This document shows positions 17,573 to 25,868 of a stretch of DNA of 42,187 nt, piece by piece. The notes beneath the pieces were generated by a model that was not told the origin of the DNA, searched no databases, and saw only the letters and a list, made by a program, of their open reading frames with translations. Position numbers and translations under genes: made by a program. The stretch lies in assembly GCA_017634595.1 (NCBI GenBank), contig JAGBNC010000002.1, positions 1 through 42,187 of the forward strand, written 5' to 3'. The first letter of the stretch is position 1, and the number at the start of each line of letters is the position of its first letter. Origin of the DNA: Bacteroidales bacterium (GTDB lineage: Bacteria; Bacteroidota; Bacteroidia; Bacteroidales; UBA932).

Positions 17573-18357
17573 AAGAGGTCAGAGGTCCTGTAGATTATTC
17601 CTGTGTTAGGAATGTTGTCCGCTATGTCCTCGAGGACATTCCAGGCGTAGTAGGTGCTGTAGGAGCTGCTGGGCTGGAAGCGGAGCACCGAGAAGCGGTT
17701 CGAGAGCACCGACTCGCGCCACTGTGCGGTTATTATCACCCTTATCCTGCCGTAGTTGCCGCTGATCTTGAAGTACATCTGGAACTGGTTGTGAGTCATG
17801 GGATTCGTCCAGTCGAACGGAGTCGGTATGAAGCTCACATCGCTGCGTATCCAGTTGTAGTTGTTGCCGTAGGAGTTTACTGTGTAGTAACGCTCGTCAA
17901 GCAGGCGTGCAATGTAGTAGTAGGCTTCCATCTTGGAGGTGAACAAGGTGTTGACCACGATCTCCGCCGCATTGGTACGCTCATAGACCTGAGTCCTGTT
18001 GTACTTGCGTACGTGAGGGAGAGGAGGACGGTTGCCGGGATAGGCATTGTTATATCCGGGGATATATCCTCCGTGGCCTCCTGCAGGAGGACGGTTGCTG
18101 CCGGAGCGGCTCTCCGAACCGTTACGCCTGCTCCCCTGAGTGTCAGGGAATTGACGGAGCCTGTTGTCGGTGGCCGGCTGGTGGGAGATGTTGGTCGGAG
18201 ACTGCACTTTATCAACCTTCATTTGTTTCCTTTCCGCCTTATTCTCCTGACGGGCCGAGATCGAGTTGTTGCGGCGGGCACCATCCTGTGCGGCAGCAGG
18301 CGCAGCCATGAAAGCTATGGCTAAGAGCGCCGGGAGAAGTCTGTAGATCGTTTTCAT
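17569..18357 (-). CDS. Secreted protein of unknown function, Gly/Pro/Arg-rich N-terminal half
   Basis: I do not recognise this 262-residue protein. It has a clear signal peptide (ending near APAAAQDG). A low-complexity basic stretch rich in Asn, Arg, Gly and Pro covers about residues 25-115, and an ordered C-terminal part has many Tyr (MEAYYYIARLLDERYYTV, NQFQMYFKISGNYGRIRVII). It probably acts in the periplasm or at the cell surface. Its stop codon overlaps the msrA stop in convergent orientation (17569-17572), and it diverges from the GH92 gene. No -7 element is obvious upstream. Confidence -1.
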   Translation of the reverse strand: MKTIYRLLPALLAIAFMAAPAAAQDGARRNNSISARQENKAERKQMKVDKVQSPTNISHQPATDNRLRQFPDTQGSRRNGSESRSGSNRPPAGGHGGYIPGYNNAYPGNRPPLPHVRKYNRTQVYERTNAAEIVVNTLFTSKMEAYYYIARLLDERYYTVNSYGNNYNWIRSDVSFIPTPFDWTNPMTHNQFQMYFKISGNYGRIRVIITAQWRESVLSNRFSVLRFQPSSSYSTYYAWNVLEDIADNIPNTGIIYRTSDLF

Positions 18358-18390
18358 AAGGCATTAACATTAAAAGGTTTCATAGCCACT

Positions 18391-21033
18391 ATGGCAAAGA
18401 CCTTGCCAAAGTGTCACTGCCGGTGCGGCCCCAGAAAGATGTTATTACAGAATAATTTATTATTTTTGTTCCGTATGTGTTCTGTGTTCGTCGCACTGGC
18501 TGCAGTACTTGCCGCGCTAGTCCAATATGTCAACCCCTTCGTGGGCACCGATGCCCACGGTCATACTTTCCCGGGAGCCTGCGCCCCGTTCGGCATGGTC
18601 CAGCTGAGTCCGGACACGCGCCCCCGTGCCGGTGACTGGGACGGATGCAGCGGGTATCACTACTCCGACAGCGTCATCTACGGCTTCAGCCACACGCACC
18701 TGAGCGGCACCGGCTGTGACGACTGGTGCGACATACTCATCACACCGGGCTCCGGACCGTCCCGCTTCAGCCACATGAGCGAGAACGCCTCACCCGGCTA
18801 CTACGAGGTATGGCTTGAAGACGCCAAGGTCCTGGCCCGCATGACCGCCGGACGGCGCGTGGGAATGCATGAATACACCTTCGAGGGCGACGGTCCATAC
18901 ACCCTCACGCTCAACCTCAGGCACCGCGACCCGCTTGACGACTTCGTCATCAATACCGGTCCGCGCTCCTGCAGCGGGAAGCGCATCTCAAGCAGCTGGG
19001 CAAGGGGGCAGGAACTTTACTTCTACATCGAATTCTCATCTCCCGCCACAAGCGAGCTGCAGGACGGCGGACGCAGGGCGGTGTTCACCTTCGACAAGCG
19101 CAAAATCACTCTCCAGGTGGCCCTCTCAAGCGTGTCGGAAGAGAACGCCAGAGCCAACCTTAAAGCCGAGGGCCGCCGGTCCTTCGCCTGCCAGAAAAAA
19201 GCCACCCGAAGGGCCTGGGAGGCCTATATGAGCAAGCTCAAATGCCCCTACGACGACCTCGAGCACCGGAGACGTTTCTACACAGCCCTCTACCATACCG
19301 GCATACACCCGTCGCTGTACTCCGACGCCAACGGCGAATACAGGGGCATGGACGGCAAAGTGCACCGGGCCGAGGGCTGGGAACGCTACACGGTGTTCAG
19401 CACCTGGGACACCTTCCGCGGCGAGCATCCCCTGCTCTTCGAGATAGAACCCGGACGCAGCGCCGACTTCATCAACTCAATGATCAGCATCTGGGAAGAG
19501 AACGGCAAACTACCCGTCTGGGAGCTCTCCGGCTATGAGACCGACTGCATGATAGGGTACAACTCCGCCCCCATCATAGCCGATGCCGTGGCACGCGGGA
19601 TCAAAGGTTTTGATGTACAGAAAGCGTTTGAAGCCATGGTCGCAAGCTCCCTGCGGCCTGAGCACGGGATGGAGAGCTTCAGGCGCAACGGGCTGGTGCT
19701 GGCCGATGACGAGCATGAGAGCGTGTCAAAGACTCTGGAGTTTGCTTACAACGACTGGTGCGTGGCGCAGGTGGCAAAGCACCTCGGCAAAGAAGCTGAA
19801 TATCAGAAATATATGACTTCGTCGCAGTACTGGCGCAACGTGTTCGACCCGGGCAGCGGCTTCATGAGGGCCAGGCTCAACGGACGCTGGTACACACCTT
19901 TCGACCCCCGCGAGGTGAACAACAATTACACCGAGGCCAACTCCTGGCAGTACAGCTTCTTCGTGCCCCATGATATCCCCGGACTGGTAGAGGCCATGGG
20001 CGGAAAAGAGGCCTTCGAGCGGCGTCTGGACAGCCTGTTCACGGCTCCGGAGGGCACTACCGGACGCACCCAGGCGGACATTACGGGCTGCATAGGCCAG
20101 TACGCGCACGGCAATGAGCCCAGCCATCATATTCCCTACTTGTACAATGCGATAGGACGGGAAGATAAGGCAAAGGCGACTGTGGACAGGATAATGGAGA
20201 CTCTGTACTCCTCGGCTCCCGATGGGTTGTGCGGCAATGACGACTGCGGGCAGATGTCGGCGTGGTATGTTCTGAGTTCGGTCGGGCGCTACCCCGTCTG
20301 CCCCGGCGCTGAGGACCCTGAGGAGGCGGCAGCAGCTATCGTGACTAATCCGTGGTTCGAGATGGACAGCGACATCTTCACCGATGAAGTACAAGTGGCG
20401 ATAGAAGGCGAAGGGAACATAAGTTGGAGGATAGCTGGACTGGGAGAATTCCATCCTTATACCGGTCCTTTCACAATCAAGCAGAGCTGCACTCTCGAAG
20501 CATATTCGGAGCGCGAAGGGAAACGCAGTTTCACCAGCCGGTGCACATTACACAAGGCATTCTGCGACAGGGACATAGAACTTCACTCCGAATATAGCGG
20601 ACAGTATTCCGCCGGCGGCCCAACCGGTCTTATCGACAACCGGAGAGGCAGCGTCAACTGGCGCACAGGCGGATGGCAGGGCTACCAGGACACAGATTTT
20701 GAAGCGGTAGTGGACCTGCGGGAAGCCAAGGAAATAATGTACATAGCAGCAGGCTTCCTCCAAGACGCCCGCTCCTGGATATGGATGCCCAGTGAAGTGG
20801 AATTTCTGGTGTCGGAAGACGGAGAAAACTACACCAGCAAGGCCCTCGTCAAAACTCCCGTTGACGAAAGGGACATGACAGTACAGACCTGGGAATGCAG
20901 CTGGGGCGGATGGCCCATCGCCAAAGCACGTTACGTCAAAGTCAAAGCCAAGAACTTCGGCGCAATACCCGAATGGCACCCGGGTGCTGGATATCCGGCA
21001 TTTATATTCATCGACGAGATAACAATTCAATAA
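18391..21033 (+). CDS. GH92 family alpha-mannosidase-like exported enzyme
   Basis: GH92 enzymes are calcium-dependent exo-alpha-mannosidases that trim N-glycans and yeast mannan. Family landmarks run in order: YVNPFVGTDAHGHTFPGACA, FSHTHLSGTG, STWDTFRGEHPLL, GYETDCMIGYNSAPII, YTEANSWQYSFFVPHD (Glu 515, likely acid), HGNEPSHHIPYLYN and GNDDCGQMSAWYVLSS (Asp 617/618 region, likely base). The last roughly 150 residues look like a discoidin-type (F5/8) carbohydrate-binding domain. The protein is 880 residues from 18391. That start gives a Cys-rich leader before the signal sequence; ATG 18439 or 18475 gives a more normal signal peptide, and a TAnnTTTG element at 18461 would favour 18475. It stands alone here, not in a mannan PUL. 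Confidence -1.
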   Translation: MAKTLPKCHCRCGPRKMLLQNNLLFLFRMCSVFVALAAVLAALVQYVNPFVGTDAHGHTFPGACAPFGMVQLSPDTRPRAGDWDGCSGYHYSDSVIYGFSHTHLSGTGCDDWCDILITPGSGPSRFSHMSENASPGYYEVWLEDAKVLARMTAGRRVGMHEYTFEGDGPYTLTLNLRHRDPLDDFVINTGPRSCSGKRISSSWARGQELYFYIEFSSPATSELQDGGRRAVFTFDKRKITLQVALSSVSEENARANLKAEGRRSFACQKKATRRAWEAYMSKLKCPYDDLEHRRRFYTALYHTGIHPSLYSDANGEYRGMDGKVHRAEGWERYTVFSTWDTFRGEHPLLFEIEPGRSADFINSMISIWEENGKLPVWELSGYETDCMIGYNSAPIIADAVARGIKGFDVQKAFEAMVASSLRPEHGMESFRRNGLVLADDEHESVSKTLEFAYNDWCVAQVAKHLGKEAEYQKYMTSSQYWRNVFDPGSGFMRARLNGRWYTPFDPREVNNNYTEANSWQYSFFVPHDIPGLVEAMGGKEAFERRLDSLFTAPEGTTGRTQADITGCIGQYAHGNEPSHHIPYLYNAIGREDKAKATVDRIMETLYSSAPDGLCGNDDCGQMSAWYVLSSVGRYPVCPGAEDPEEAAAAIVTNPWFEMDSDIFTDEVQVAIEGEGNISWRIAGLGEFHPYTGPFTIKQSCTLEAYSEREGKRSFTSRCTLHKAFCDRDIELHSEYSGQYSAGGPTGLIDNRRGSVNWRTGGWQGYQDTDFEAVVDLREAKEIMYIAAGFLQDARSWIWMPSEVEFLVSEDGENYTSKALVKTPVDERDMTVQTWECSWGGWPIAKARYVKVKAKNFGAIPEWHPGAGYPAFIFIDEITIQ
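18461..18468 (+). promoter_or_regulatory. Possible -7 element before GH92
   Basis: TATTTTTG fits TAnnTTTG and lies 6 bases before ATG 18475. If real, the GH92 protein starts at 18475 and its mRNA has almost no leader. No good -33 box is visible. Confidence -1.
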
Positions 21034-21039
21034 AAACCT

Positions 21040-21047
21040 TATATTTG
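21040..21047 (+). promoter_or_regulatory. Possible -7 element before the DUF6935-like gene
   Basis: TATATTTG lies only 4 bases before ATG 21052, so transcription would begin at or near the start codon. The -33 region is not convincing. Confidence -1.
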
Positions 21048-21051
21048 CCCT

Positions 21052-21657
21052 ATGGACAGCAAACTCAAGAACCTCTTTTCCAGCCTTACCCGCAGCCTCG
21101 GCGGCGGCAAACTGAACCTCGGAAACCTGGCCGGCAAGGCAGCATCCAAGCTTCAGAGCAAAACCAGCACCTTTACATTCCAGGCACTGCCCGCAAACCT
21201 CTCCGAGCTCCAGGCGTTGCCGGAAGCGGCCCTGACAGACCCTTACGCAACTGCGGCCCTCAGCCTCCTGGCACTCACCCGCTTCCAAGACTCACGCGAG
21301 GACAGCATCCAGATGCTGAACTTCCTCAAAGGGCCCGACAACTGCTCCCCCGCTGAGCTGCAGCAGATTTCGGACCGGTTCATGGACGGCAAGTTCTACA
21401 AGGTGAATTCATTCTTCGAGGGTGCGACTCCCGCCAACAACTACACTCCGGCCAAGCCTTTCAGGGTCAAGGTATCATCTACACCACATTCTTTCGACAA
21501 CGAAGGATGGGCAACCCTGTACCTGCACTCAGGCGGCTCCGACAGCCCCAGGCCGGTCAAGCTGCGCAAGAAGCCCAGCACCGGCCAGTGGTTCATGGTT
21601 GAGATTCAATATCTTGGCGACGTAAAGACTCCGGTCGCCCAAGACAAATGGGCCTAA
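21052..21657 (+). CDS. DUF6935-like protein
   Basis: This is a 201-residue protein without a signal peptide. The N-terminal 50 residues are Lys/Gly/Ser-rich and probably flexible. The rest carries patterns I associate from memory with DUF6935: LPEAALTDPYATAALSLLAL, MLNFLKGPDNCSP, DRFMDGKFY, FEGATPANNYTPAKP, LYLHSGGSDSPRPVKLRKKP and TGQWFMVEIQYL. No biochemical function is known to me. Its stop codon overlaps the stop of the convergent GH28 gene (21654-21657). Confidence -1.
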   Translation: MDSKLKNLFSSLTRSLGGGKLNLGNLAGKAASKLQSKTSTFTFQALPANLSELQALPEAALTDPYATAALSLLALTRFQDSREDSIQMLNFLKGPDNCSPAELQQISDRFMDGKFYKVNSFFEGATPANNYTPAKPFRVKVSSTPHSFDNEGWATLYLHSGGSDSPRPVKLRKKPSTGQWFMVEIQYLGDVKTPVAQDKWA

Positions 21658-23030
21658 TAGCCCAGGAGCTTCACATTATCCATTGTCAGCACCACTTCCT
21701 CCGCTACGTCTGAAAGGCACTCGGAGCAGAAGATGGTGCAGTCCTTCAGGGTCACATCGTGCACCGCTGAAGGGCCGCCGCTCACGCTGATGCCGATACG
21801 GGCATCGCGGCATACCACATTGCTTATGGAAATATCGCAGAACTCAGGCTGGAACTCCTCAGTTTCGGCCATAGAACCGGTCTCGCCCACGGACACGTTG
21901 ACATAGCCGGTCTCGAAGACTATCGCCTGGTCGCGGATGTCGCTCATTATCACATTGTCAATGAAGAGCTTGGATGTACGTCCTCCGCGCCCGCGGGCGC
22001 TCTTGAAGCGAAGTCCCGTATCGGTACCCGAGAATAGATTGTCAAGCACCGCCACATCGTGCACCCCTCCCGAGAACTCCGATCCAATGACAAATCCGCC
22101 GTGGGCATGGAATACAGTGTTGCCGCGCACAAGTATCCTGCTGCACGGGCCATCTTTCACTCCTGCGGCGCCGGCTCCCGCCTTGATGCAGATGCCGTCG
22201 TCACCGACATCGACAGTACAATCGGCTATGAGCACGTCGCTGGTATTCATCAGATCGATGCCGTCACCGTTCTGCGCATTCCAGGGGCAGCGGACAGTGA
22301 CGCCGACTATCGACACCTGACGGCAACGCTGAGGCACAATATGGAACTTAGGGGAGTTCTGCACGGTGACTCCGCTCACAAGCACCCTCTCGCAATCGGT
22401 GAAACGTATAAGGTGGGTACGCAGCTTCTCCTGCCGCTTGTAATCATCAGCTACATTGGGGTAATTCTTCAGGTCAAAGGGATACCACAGGCTTCCTTCT
22501 TCGGCATCGGTCCCTCCCATGCGGTGATAGTCTTTCCACTCCACATCGCTCACCTTGCCGCGTTTGACGGCACGCCACCATTCACCGTTGCCGTCGATCA
22601 CACCTTCTCCGGTGATACTCACGTCCTTACGCTTGCTGGCAGTGATGCCGGGAGCAGCTTTGCCGTCGGGACGAATGAACTGCCGCTTGTCGGGAGACAT
22701 AAGTATCATGGCGTTACGCTCGAGGTGCAGGTCGATACGGTCTTTGAGCACTATGGGGCCTGTAAGCCATATCCCGGCAGGCACTATGAGGTGGCCACCC
22801 CCTTTCTTCTCAAGCGCCGATACTGCTTTGCGGAAGGCTTCTGTATTAAGGGTAACACCGTCCGCCACGCCGCCGAAATCGCTCAGCAACACTGAGTTAG
22901 AAGGAATCACAGGTGCTTCCGGCACGTGCAGTTGAAGAGGCAGGTTCTGATAATAGCGGGCGTAGTCGCCGCCCCGGGCAGGCAATGCCGCAAGCAGACA
23001 CAACGCAAGGATTAATCTACTGATTTTCAT
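21654..23030 (-). CDS. GH28 polygalacturonase-like right-handed beta-helix protein
   Basis: The 458-residue secreted protein has a signal peptide ending near PARGGDYARYY. GH28 hydrolyses galacturonan or related uronic-acid links by inversion. Family motifs are present: SDFGGVADGVTLNTEAF, AQNGDGIDLMN (for NTD), VGDDGICIK (Asp 277/278), AHGGFVIGSE (for G-H-G) and GLRFKSARGRGG (for RIK). Its start overlaps the stop of the upstream lipoprotein gene (ATGA). It belongs to the minus-strand operon headed by the TerD-like gene, without a local SusC/SusD pair, so its substrate supply is unclear. Confidence -1.
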   Translation of the reverse strand: MKISRLILALCLLAALPARGGDYARYYQNLPLQLHVPEAPVIPSNSVLLSDFGGVADGVTLNTEAFRKAVSALEKKGGGHLIVPAGIWLTGPIVLKDRIDLHLERNAMILMSPDKRQFIRPDGKAAPGITASKRKDVSITGEGVIDGNGEWWRAVKRGKVSDVEWKDYHRMGGTDAEEGSLWYPFDLKNYPNVADDYKRQEKLRTHLIRFTDCERVLVSGVTVQNSPKFHIVPQRCRQVSIVGVTVRCPWNAQNGDGIDLMNTSDVLIADCTVDVGDDGICIKAGAGAAGVKDGPCSRILVRGNTVFHAHGGFVIGSEFSGGVHDVAVLDNLFSGTDTGLRFKSARGRGGRTSKLFIDNVIMSDIRDQAIVFETGYVNVSVGETGSMAETEEFQPEFCDISISNVVCRDARIGISVSGGPSAVHDVTLKDCTIFCSECLSDVAEEVVLTMDNVKLLGY

Positions 23031-23509
23031 TTCTTTGATATAATATCTGCCTCGGTAGCGGAATCGATGATACCTTGTATGTAGCTGTTGATGGCAGATA
23101 CCCCCGACCAGAGCTTCGAAGAAGGCCAGGCATTGCTGCCGCCAGAAGCGATATAGCCGTCTTCGTACTCTACAAACAAGGTCCAGCCATATCCATCAAG
23201 AATATCCATATTGGGTTGGTAAGAGCCTGCCAGCTTGTAAAGCTTATTGTCATTGACAAGGGCACCGATATGCTCGAGAGCATCGGCAGGTGCCTTGATG
23301 ACAGTTTTTTCCGGGCTGTCTGCCGAATGGCTGATCGTCATGGTGCCATCTTCGAGGCGGGTCACCTCATACCATGTGATGGGGTTAGCCATTGTGCCGG
23401 AATAAGAGTACTCGTAGCGCACCGGAGTCCCCTTCTGTGGTTTGTTGTCGGAGCTGTTGCCGCAGCCAAGCAGGGCAAGAATACAAGAAAGTGCCAAAAT
23501 ACTTCTCAT
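23027..23509 (-). CDS. Small lipoprotein of unknown function
   Basis: The 160-residue lipoprotein has lipobox LLGC at the N-terminus. The remainder looks like a single compact beta-rich domain with many aromatic residues (YEYSYSGTMANPITWYEV, GYGWTLFVEYEDGYIASGG). I do not recognise the family. It starts 4 bases after the TerD-like stop and overlaps the GH28 start, so all three are probably co-transcribed. Confidence -1.
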   Translation of the reverse strand: MRSILALSCILALLGCGNSSDNKPQKGTPVRYEYSYSGTMANPITWYEVTRLEDGTMTISHSADSPEKTVIKAPADALEHIGALVNDNKLYKLAGSYQPNMDILDGYGWTLFVEYEDGYIASGGSNAWPSSKLWSGVSAINSYIQGIIDSATEADIISKK

Positions 23510-23513
23510 GTTG

Positions 23514-25295
23514 TTATCTGAATAGTGCTATCAAACTGTCTTTGTCCAGTTTCCCCAAGTCAAGTTCCGGCATGTCCGACTCCACGAAGCCAGCCTTCAG
23601 CATCATATCTTTCAAGTCGATGAAAGACAGCGCCTTGCGGGCCATTATCAGTTCCTTTTCGCCTGGATGCAGCCCTCCGCTTACACGGTTGTTGCCGGCT
23701 CCGAGGTCCATAAGGTACGCCCTTGCCCCGCAGACGATTCCCAGCATTTTTTCCCTCGAATCCGACACCATCTCTTCATTGACGACTATTGAATCGGGGC
23801 GCACCATATAGCCGCGTTGCAGGTCAACTATATCTTCCTGGCCGAAGAAGAAACGGAAACGGCTGCCGGGTTCGCCGTCATATCGGTTGCACATAATAGT
23901 GCCGTCGGGGCATATATCGCTGCAGTACAGGATCTCGCTGGCGTCGGGATTGGCATCGGTAAGGTCACCCGAATAGATGGTGGATCCAGTGTTGTAATTC
24001 TGATTCCAGCCCACTTTCACGCCTTCCCAGTTGATAAAACTGATGTCAAAATCGCGGGTGCCCCATGCGTTGCGCCAGTAAATCCCGAAGAAGTTGTGCC
24101 CTCTAAGCTTGTAGCTGGATCCGAACGGCAGATTGCCCACGAAGTTCTTCTCGGAGCTCGGGCAGCAGAGCTTCAGGTCCGAGGGGAAACGCACGCGGCA
24201 GGCCTTGGGCGCGAGCCGGGCTGCAAGGCTGCGTTCCAGAAGAGCGGAGAGCGACTCCAAATATTCCTTCCCGGCTGCATCCGCATGCTCTGCGGGAGCC
24301 ACGAACACAGTGCCGTTGCGAATGATGTACATCTGCTTGGGACGCTTTTCGTCCAGCATGAGCAGGCGCTCACGTATGGTCTGGATAAGCGTAACAAGCT
24401 TGAATGACGAGGCCACGGGGAGCTTCTCTTCCACCTGCTGCAGCGGCGGGCGGGAACTCAGCAGCGTCTCCCAGAAGCCTTTTGACAAAGGCTTGTGAAA
24501 CTTCGGCGCCATACGCCTTATGCGGTTGATATACACCCTGTTGCGCGACTCCGCCAAGCCCCGGAAGGCAAGCATCAGCGGCTTGAAGCGATAGAAGATT
24601 GAAGCCAGTTTCTCAAGCTCGCCCGTGCTGAGTTCGCCAAAGTCGAAAGACCCGGCTTCGACTTTGATGCGTCCGACCAGATAATCGGAGTGGATAAGCA
24701 GCGTCTCCCCTGTGGCGGCATAGACAATGTAACGCAGCAGGGCCACCGGATCGGAAGGACGCCTACCGAGGGCCTTGCACAGCACCACCAAAGCCTCGCG
24801 GTTGCGGACTGCGTCAATGTCAAGCGTCCCGGTACCGTTCTTCACCCCCTCCAGCACGGCTTCGCAGAGCAGGCTGACTGTCTCGGATTTGAGCGCAATG
24901 CCTGAATATAGCATGTCGCGGCAGCGCGTGAACAGCTCGGACGGAGATATGACATCGATATAGGTATAGCTCGAATAGTCAGGAGCTTGCGAGCCCTGAT
25001 TGGGCACATAGGGCGTCTGCGTACGGTCAGATCCATAGGTGCTCGCATAGTGCCTTATCTGGTCCATGAAAAGCTCCAGCCTGTCCTTGGAGGTGACATC
25101 TTTCCAACTTGTGTAGAATGTAGAATTCGGGTCCAGCGTCTCAGCGGTCAGGAAGGCCCTCACATCCTCTCCGAGCACAAGCGGATGCAGGGCATAGCCC
25201 CTCATCAAGGCAGCCTTTTGCAGCGCATATGTATCCGTTGCCGGAGGGTCTGCCGGCAGCGCTGCGTGGAAGAACTTAATCAGCTTCGGATTCAT
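23514..25295 (-). CDS. Large cytoplasmic protein with TerD-like C-terminal domain
   Basis: This is a 593-residue protein with no signal peptide or membrane segment. Residues 1 to about 350 are mostly helical, with many Arg, Leu and Glu. From about 390 the sequence resembles the TerD/stress-response fold as found in large multidomain proteins of tellurium-resistance-type clusters: NLPFGSSYKLRGHNFFGIYW, then DFDISFINWEG (Asp 415 on) and STIYSGDLTDANPDASEI (Ser-Gly-Asp near 442-444). TerD proteins bind calcium through such Asp-rich loops. This assignment is by eye and moderate. It is the first gene of the operon with the small lipoprotein and GH28, under promoter 25373-25380 and behind a leader that folds into a hairpin. 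The function is unknown. Confidence -1.
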   Translation of the reverse strand: MNPKLIKFFHAALPADPPATDTYALQKAALMRGYALHPLVLGEDVRAFLTAETLDPNSTFYTSWKDVTSKDRLELFMDQIRHYASTYGSDRTQTPYVPNQGSQAPDYSSYTYIDVISPSELFTRCRDMLYSGIALKSETVSLLCEAVLEGVKNGTGTLDIDAVRNREALVVLCKALGRRPSDPVALLRYIVYAATGETLLIHSDYLVGRIKVEAGSFDFGELSTGELEKLASIFYRFKPLMLAFRGLAESRNRVYINRIRRMAPKFHKPLSKGFWETLLSSRPPLQQVEEKLPVASSFKLVTLIQTIRERLLMLDEKRPKQMYIIRNGTVFVAPAEHADAAGKEYLESLSALLERSLAARLAPKACRVRFPSDLKLCCPSSEKNFVGNLPFGSSYKLRGHNFFGIYWRNAWGTRDFDISFINWEGVKVGWNQNYNTGSTIYSGDLTDANPDASEILYCSDICPDGTIMCNRYDGEPGSRFRFFFGQEDIVDLQRGYMVRPDSIVVNEEMVSDSREKMLGIVCGARAYLMDLGAGNNRVSGGLHPGEKELIMARKALSFIDLKDMMLKAGFVESDMPELDLGKLDKDSLIALFR

Positions 25296-25302
25296 AAAAA
25301 AA

Positions 25303-25367
25303 GGACCGCGGAAAGTAGCGAGTCCGAAGACTCAAACTGATAAAAATAGGAACTTTCTGTGCGGTCC
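25303..25367 (-). promoter_or_regulatory. Structured 5' leader of the TerD-like operon
   Basis: Outer arms GGACCGC (25303-25309) and GCGGTCC (25361-25367) are extended by GAAAGT/ACTTTC (25311-25316 and 25352-25357). They enclose a second hairpin, GAGTC-CGAA-GACTC (25320-25333). The outer stem begins where transcription should start and ends 7 bases before the ATG, so nearly the whole leader is one folded unit. Confidence -1.
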
Positions 25368-25372
25368 GACCA

Positions 25373-25380
25373 CAAATATA
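25373..25380 (-). promoter_or_regulatory. -7 element of the TerD-like operon
   Basis: TATATTTG on the minus strand. The expected start of transcription, about 7 bases on, coincides with the first base of the leader hairpin. Confidence -1.
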
Positions 25381-25391
25381 ACAAAAATGAT

Positions 25392-25399
25392 TATATTTG
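25392..25399 (+). promoter_or_regulatory. -7 element of the EF-hand/gate-protein operon
   Basis: TATATTTG on the plus strand, back to back with the minus-strand element and 11 bases from it. It lies downstream of an in-frame ATG at 25387, so the true start of the next gene is ATG 25417. Confidence -1.
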
Positions 25400-25416
25400 G
25401 TAAAACTTTTACAATT

Positions 25417-25866
25417 ATGGCATCCATTCTTGATTTGATCTCCAGCAGGGTCAATACCGTGGCCGGCGGAGCGCAGATTCCTTCCAACATCAAAGACCAG
25501 GTCCTCGGCGGCCTCTCACAGTCCGTACTCGGAAGTCTCACTCAAACCGTAACGAAAGACGGTGGCGTGGATCAGATAAGGGACCTCGTATCCGGTAAGG
25601 TCAATGCCGCGGCATCTCCCATCACCGCTCTGGCAGGAGACATTTTCGACAAAGACATCTTGAGCAAGCTCAATCTGGGCGCTGCGGGCGGCTCCCTTAA
25701 GGACCTCGTTCCGCAGGTGATGGCTGGCCTCTCCGGCATAATCAAAGATCAGGACGGCGACGGCGACATTGATTTCAACGACTTGATACTGGCGCTCAAA
25801 GGGAACGGCAGCAACAGCCTGTTCAACACCGCCAAGGCCATACTCGGAGGAATACTCGGCAAATAA
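25417..25866 (+). CDS. Small protein with one EF-hand calcium-binding loop
   Basis: The protein has 149 residues from ATG 25417; the ATG at 25387 is upstream of the promoter and rejected. There is no signal peptide. It is low in aromatics and rich in Gly, Ala, Leu, Ile and Val, with amphipathic helices. A complete 12-residue EF-hand loop (DQDGDGDIDFND) sits at about residues 112-123 and suggests calcium binding. I do not recognise the family. The gate-domain membrane protein starts 2 bases after its stop, so the two are co-expressed. Confidence -1.
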   Translation: MASILDLISSRVNTVAGGAQIPSNIKDQVLGGLSQSVLGSLTQTVTKDGGVDQIRDLVSGKVNAAASPITALAGDIFDKDILSKLNLGAAGGSLKDLVPQVMAGLSGIIKDQDGDGDIDFNDLILALKGNGSNSLFNTAKAILGGILGK

Positions 25867-25868
25867 GA

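Noticed and set aside
25387-25416. Upstream ATG for the EF-hand protein
   Set aside because: It lies before the TATATTTG promoter element at 25392, so it would not be in the transcript.
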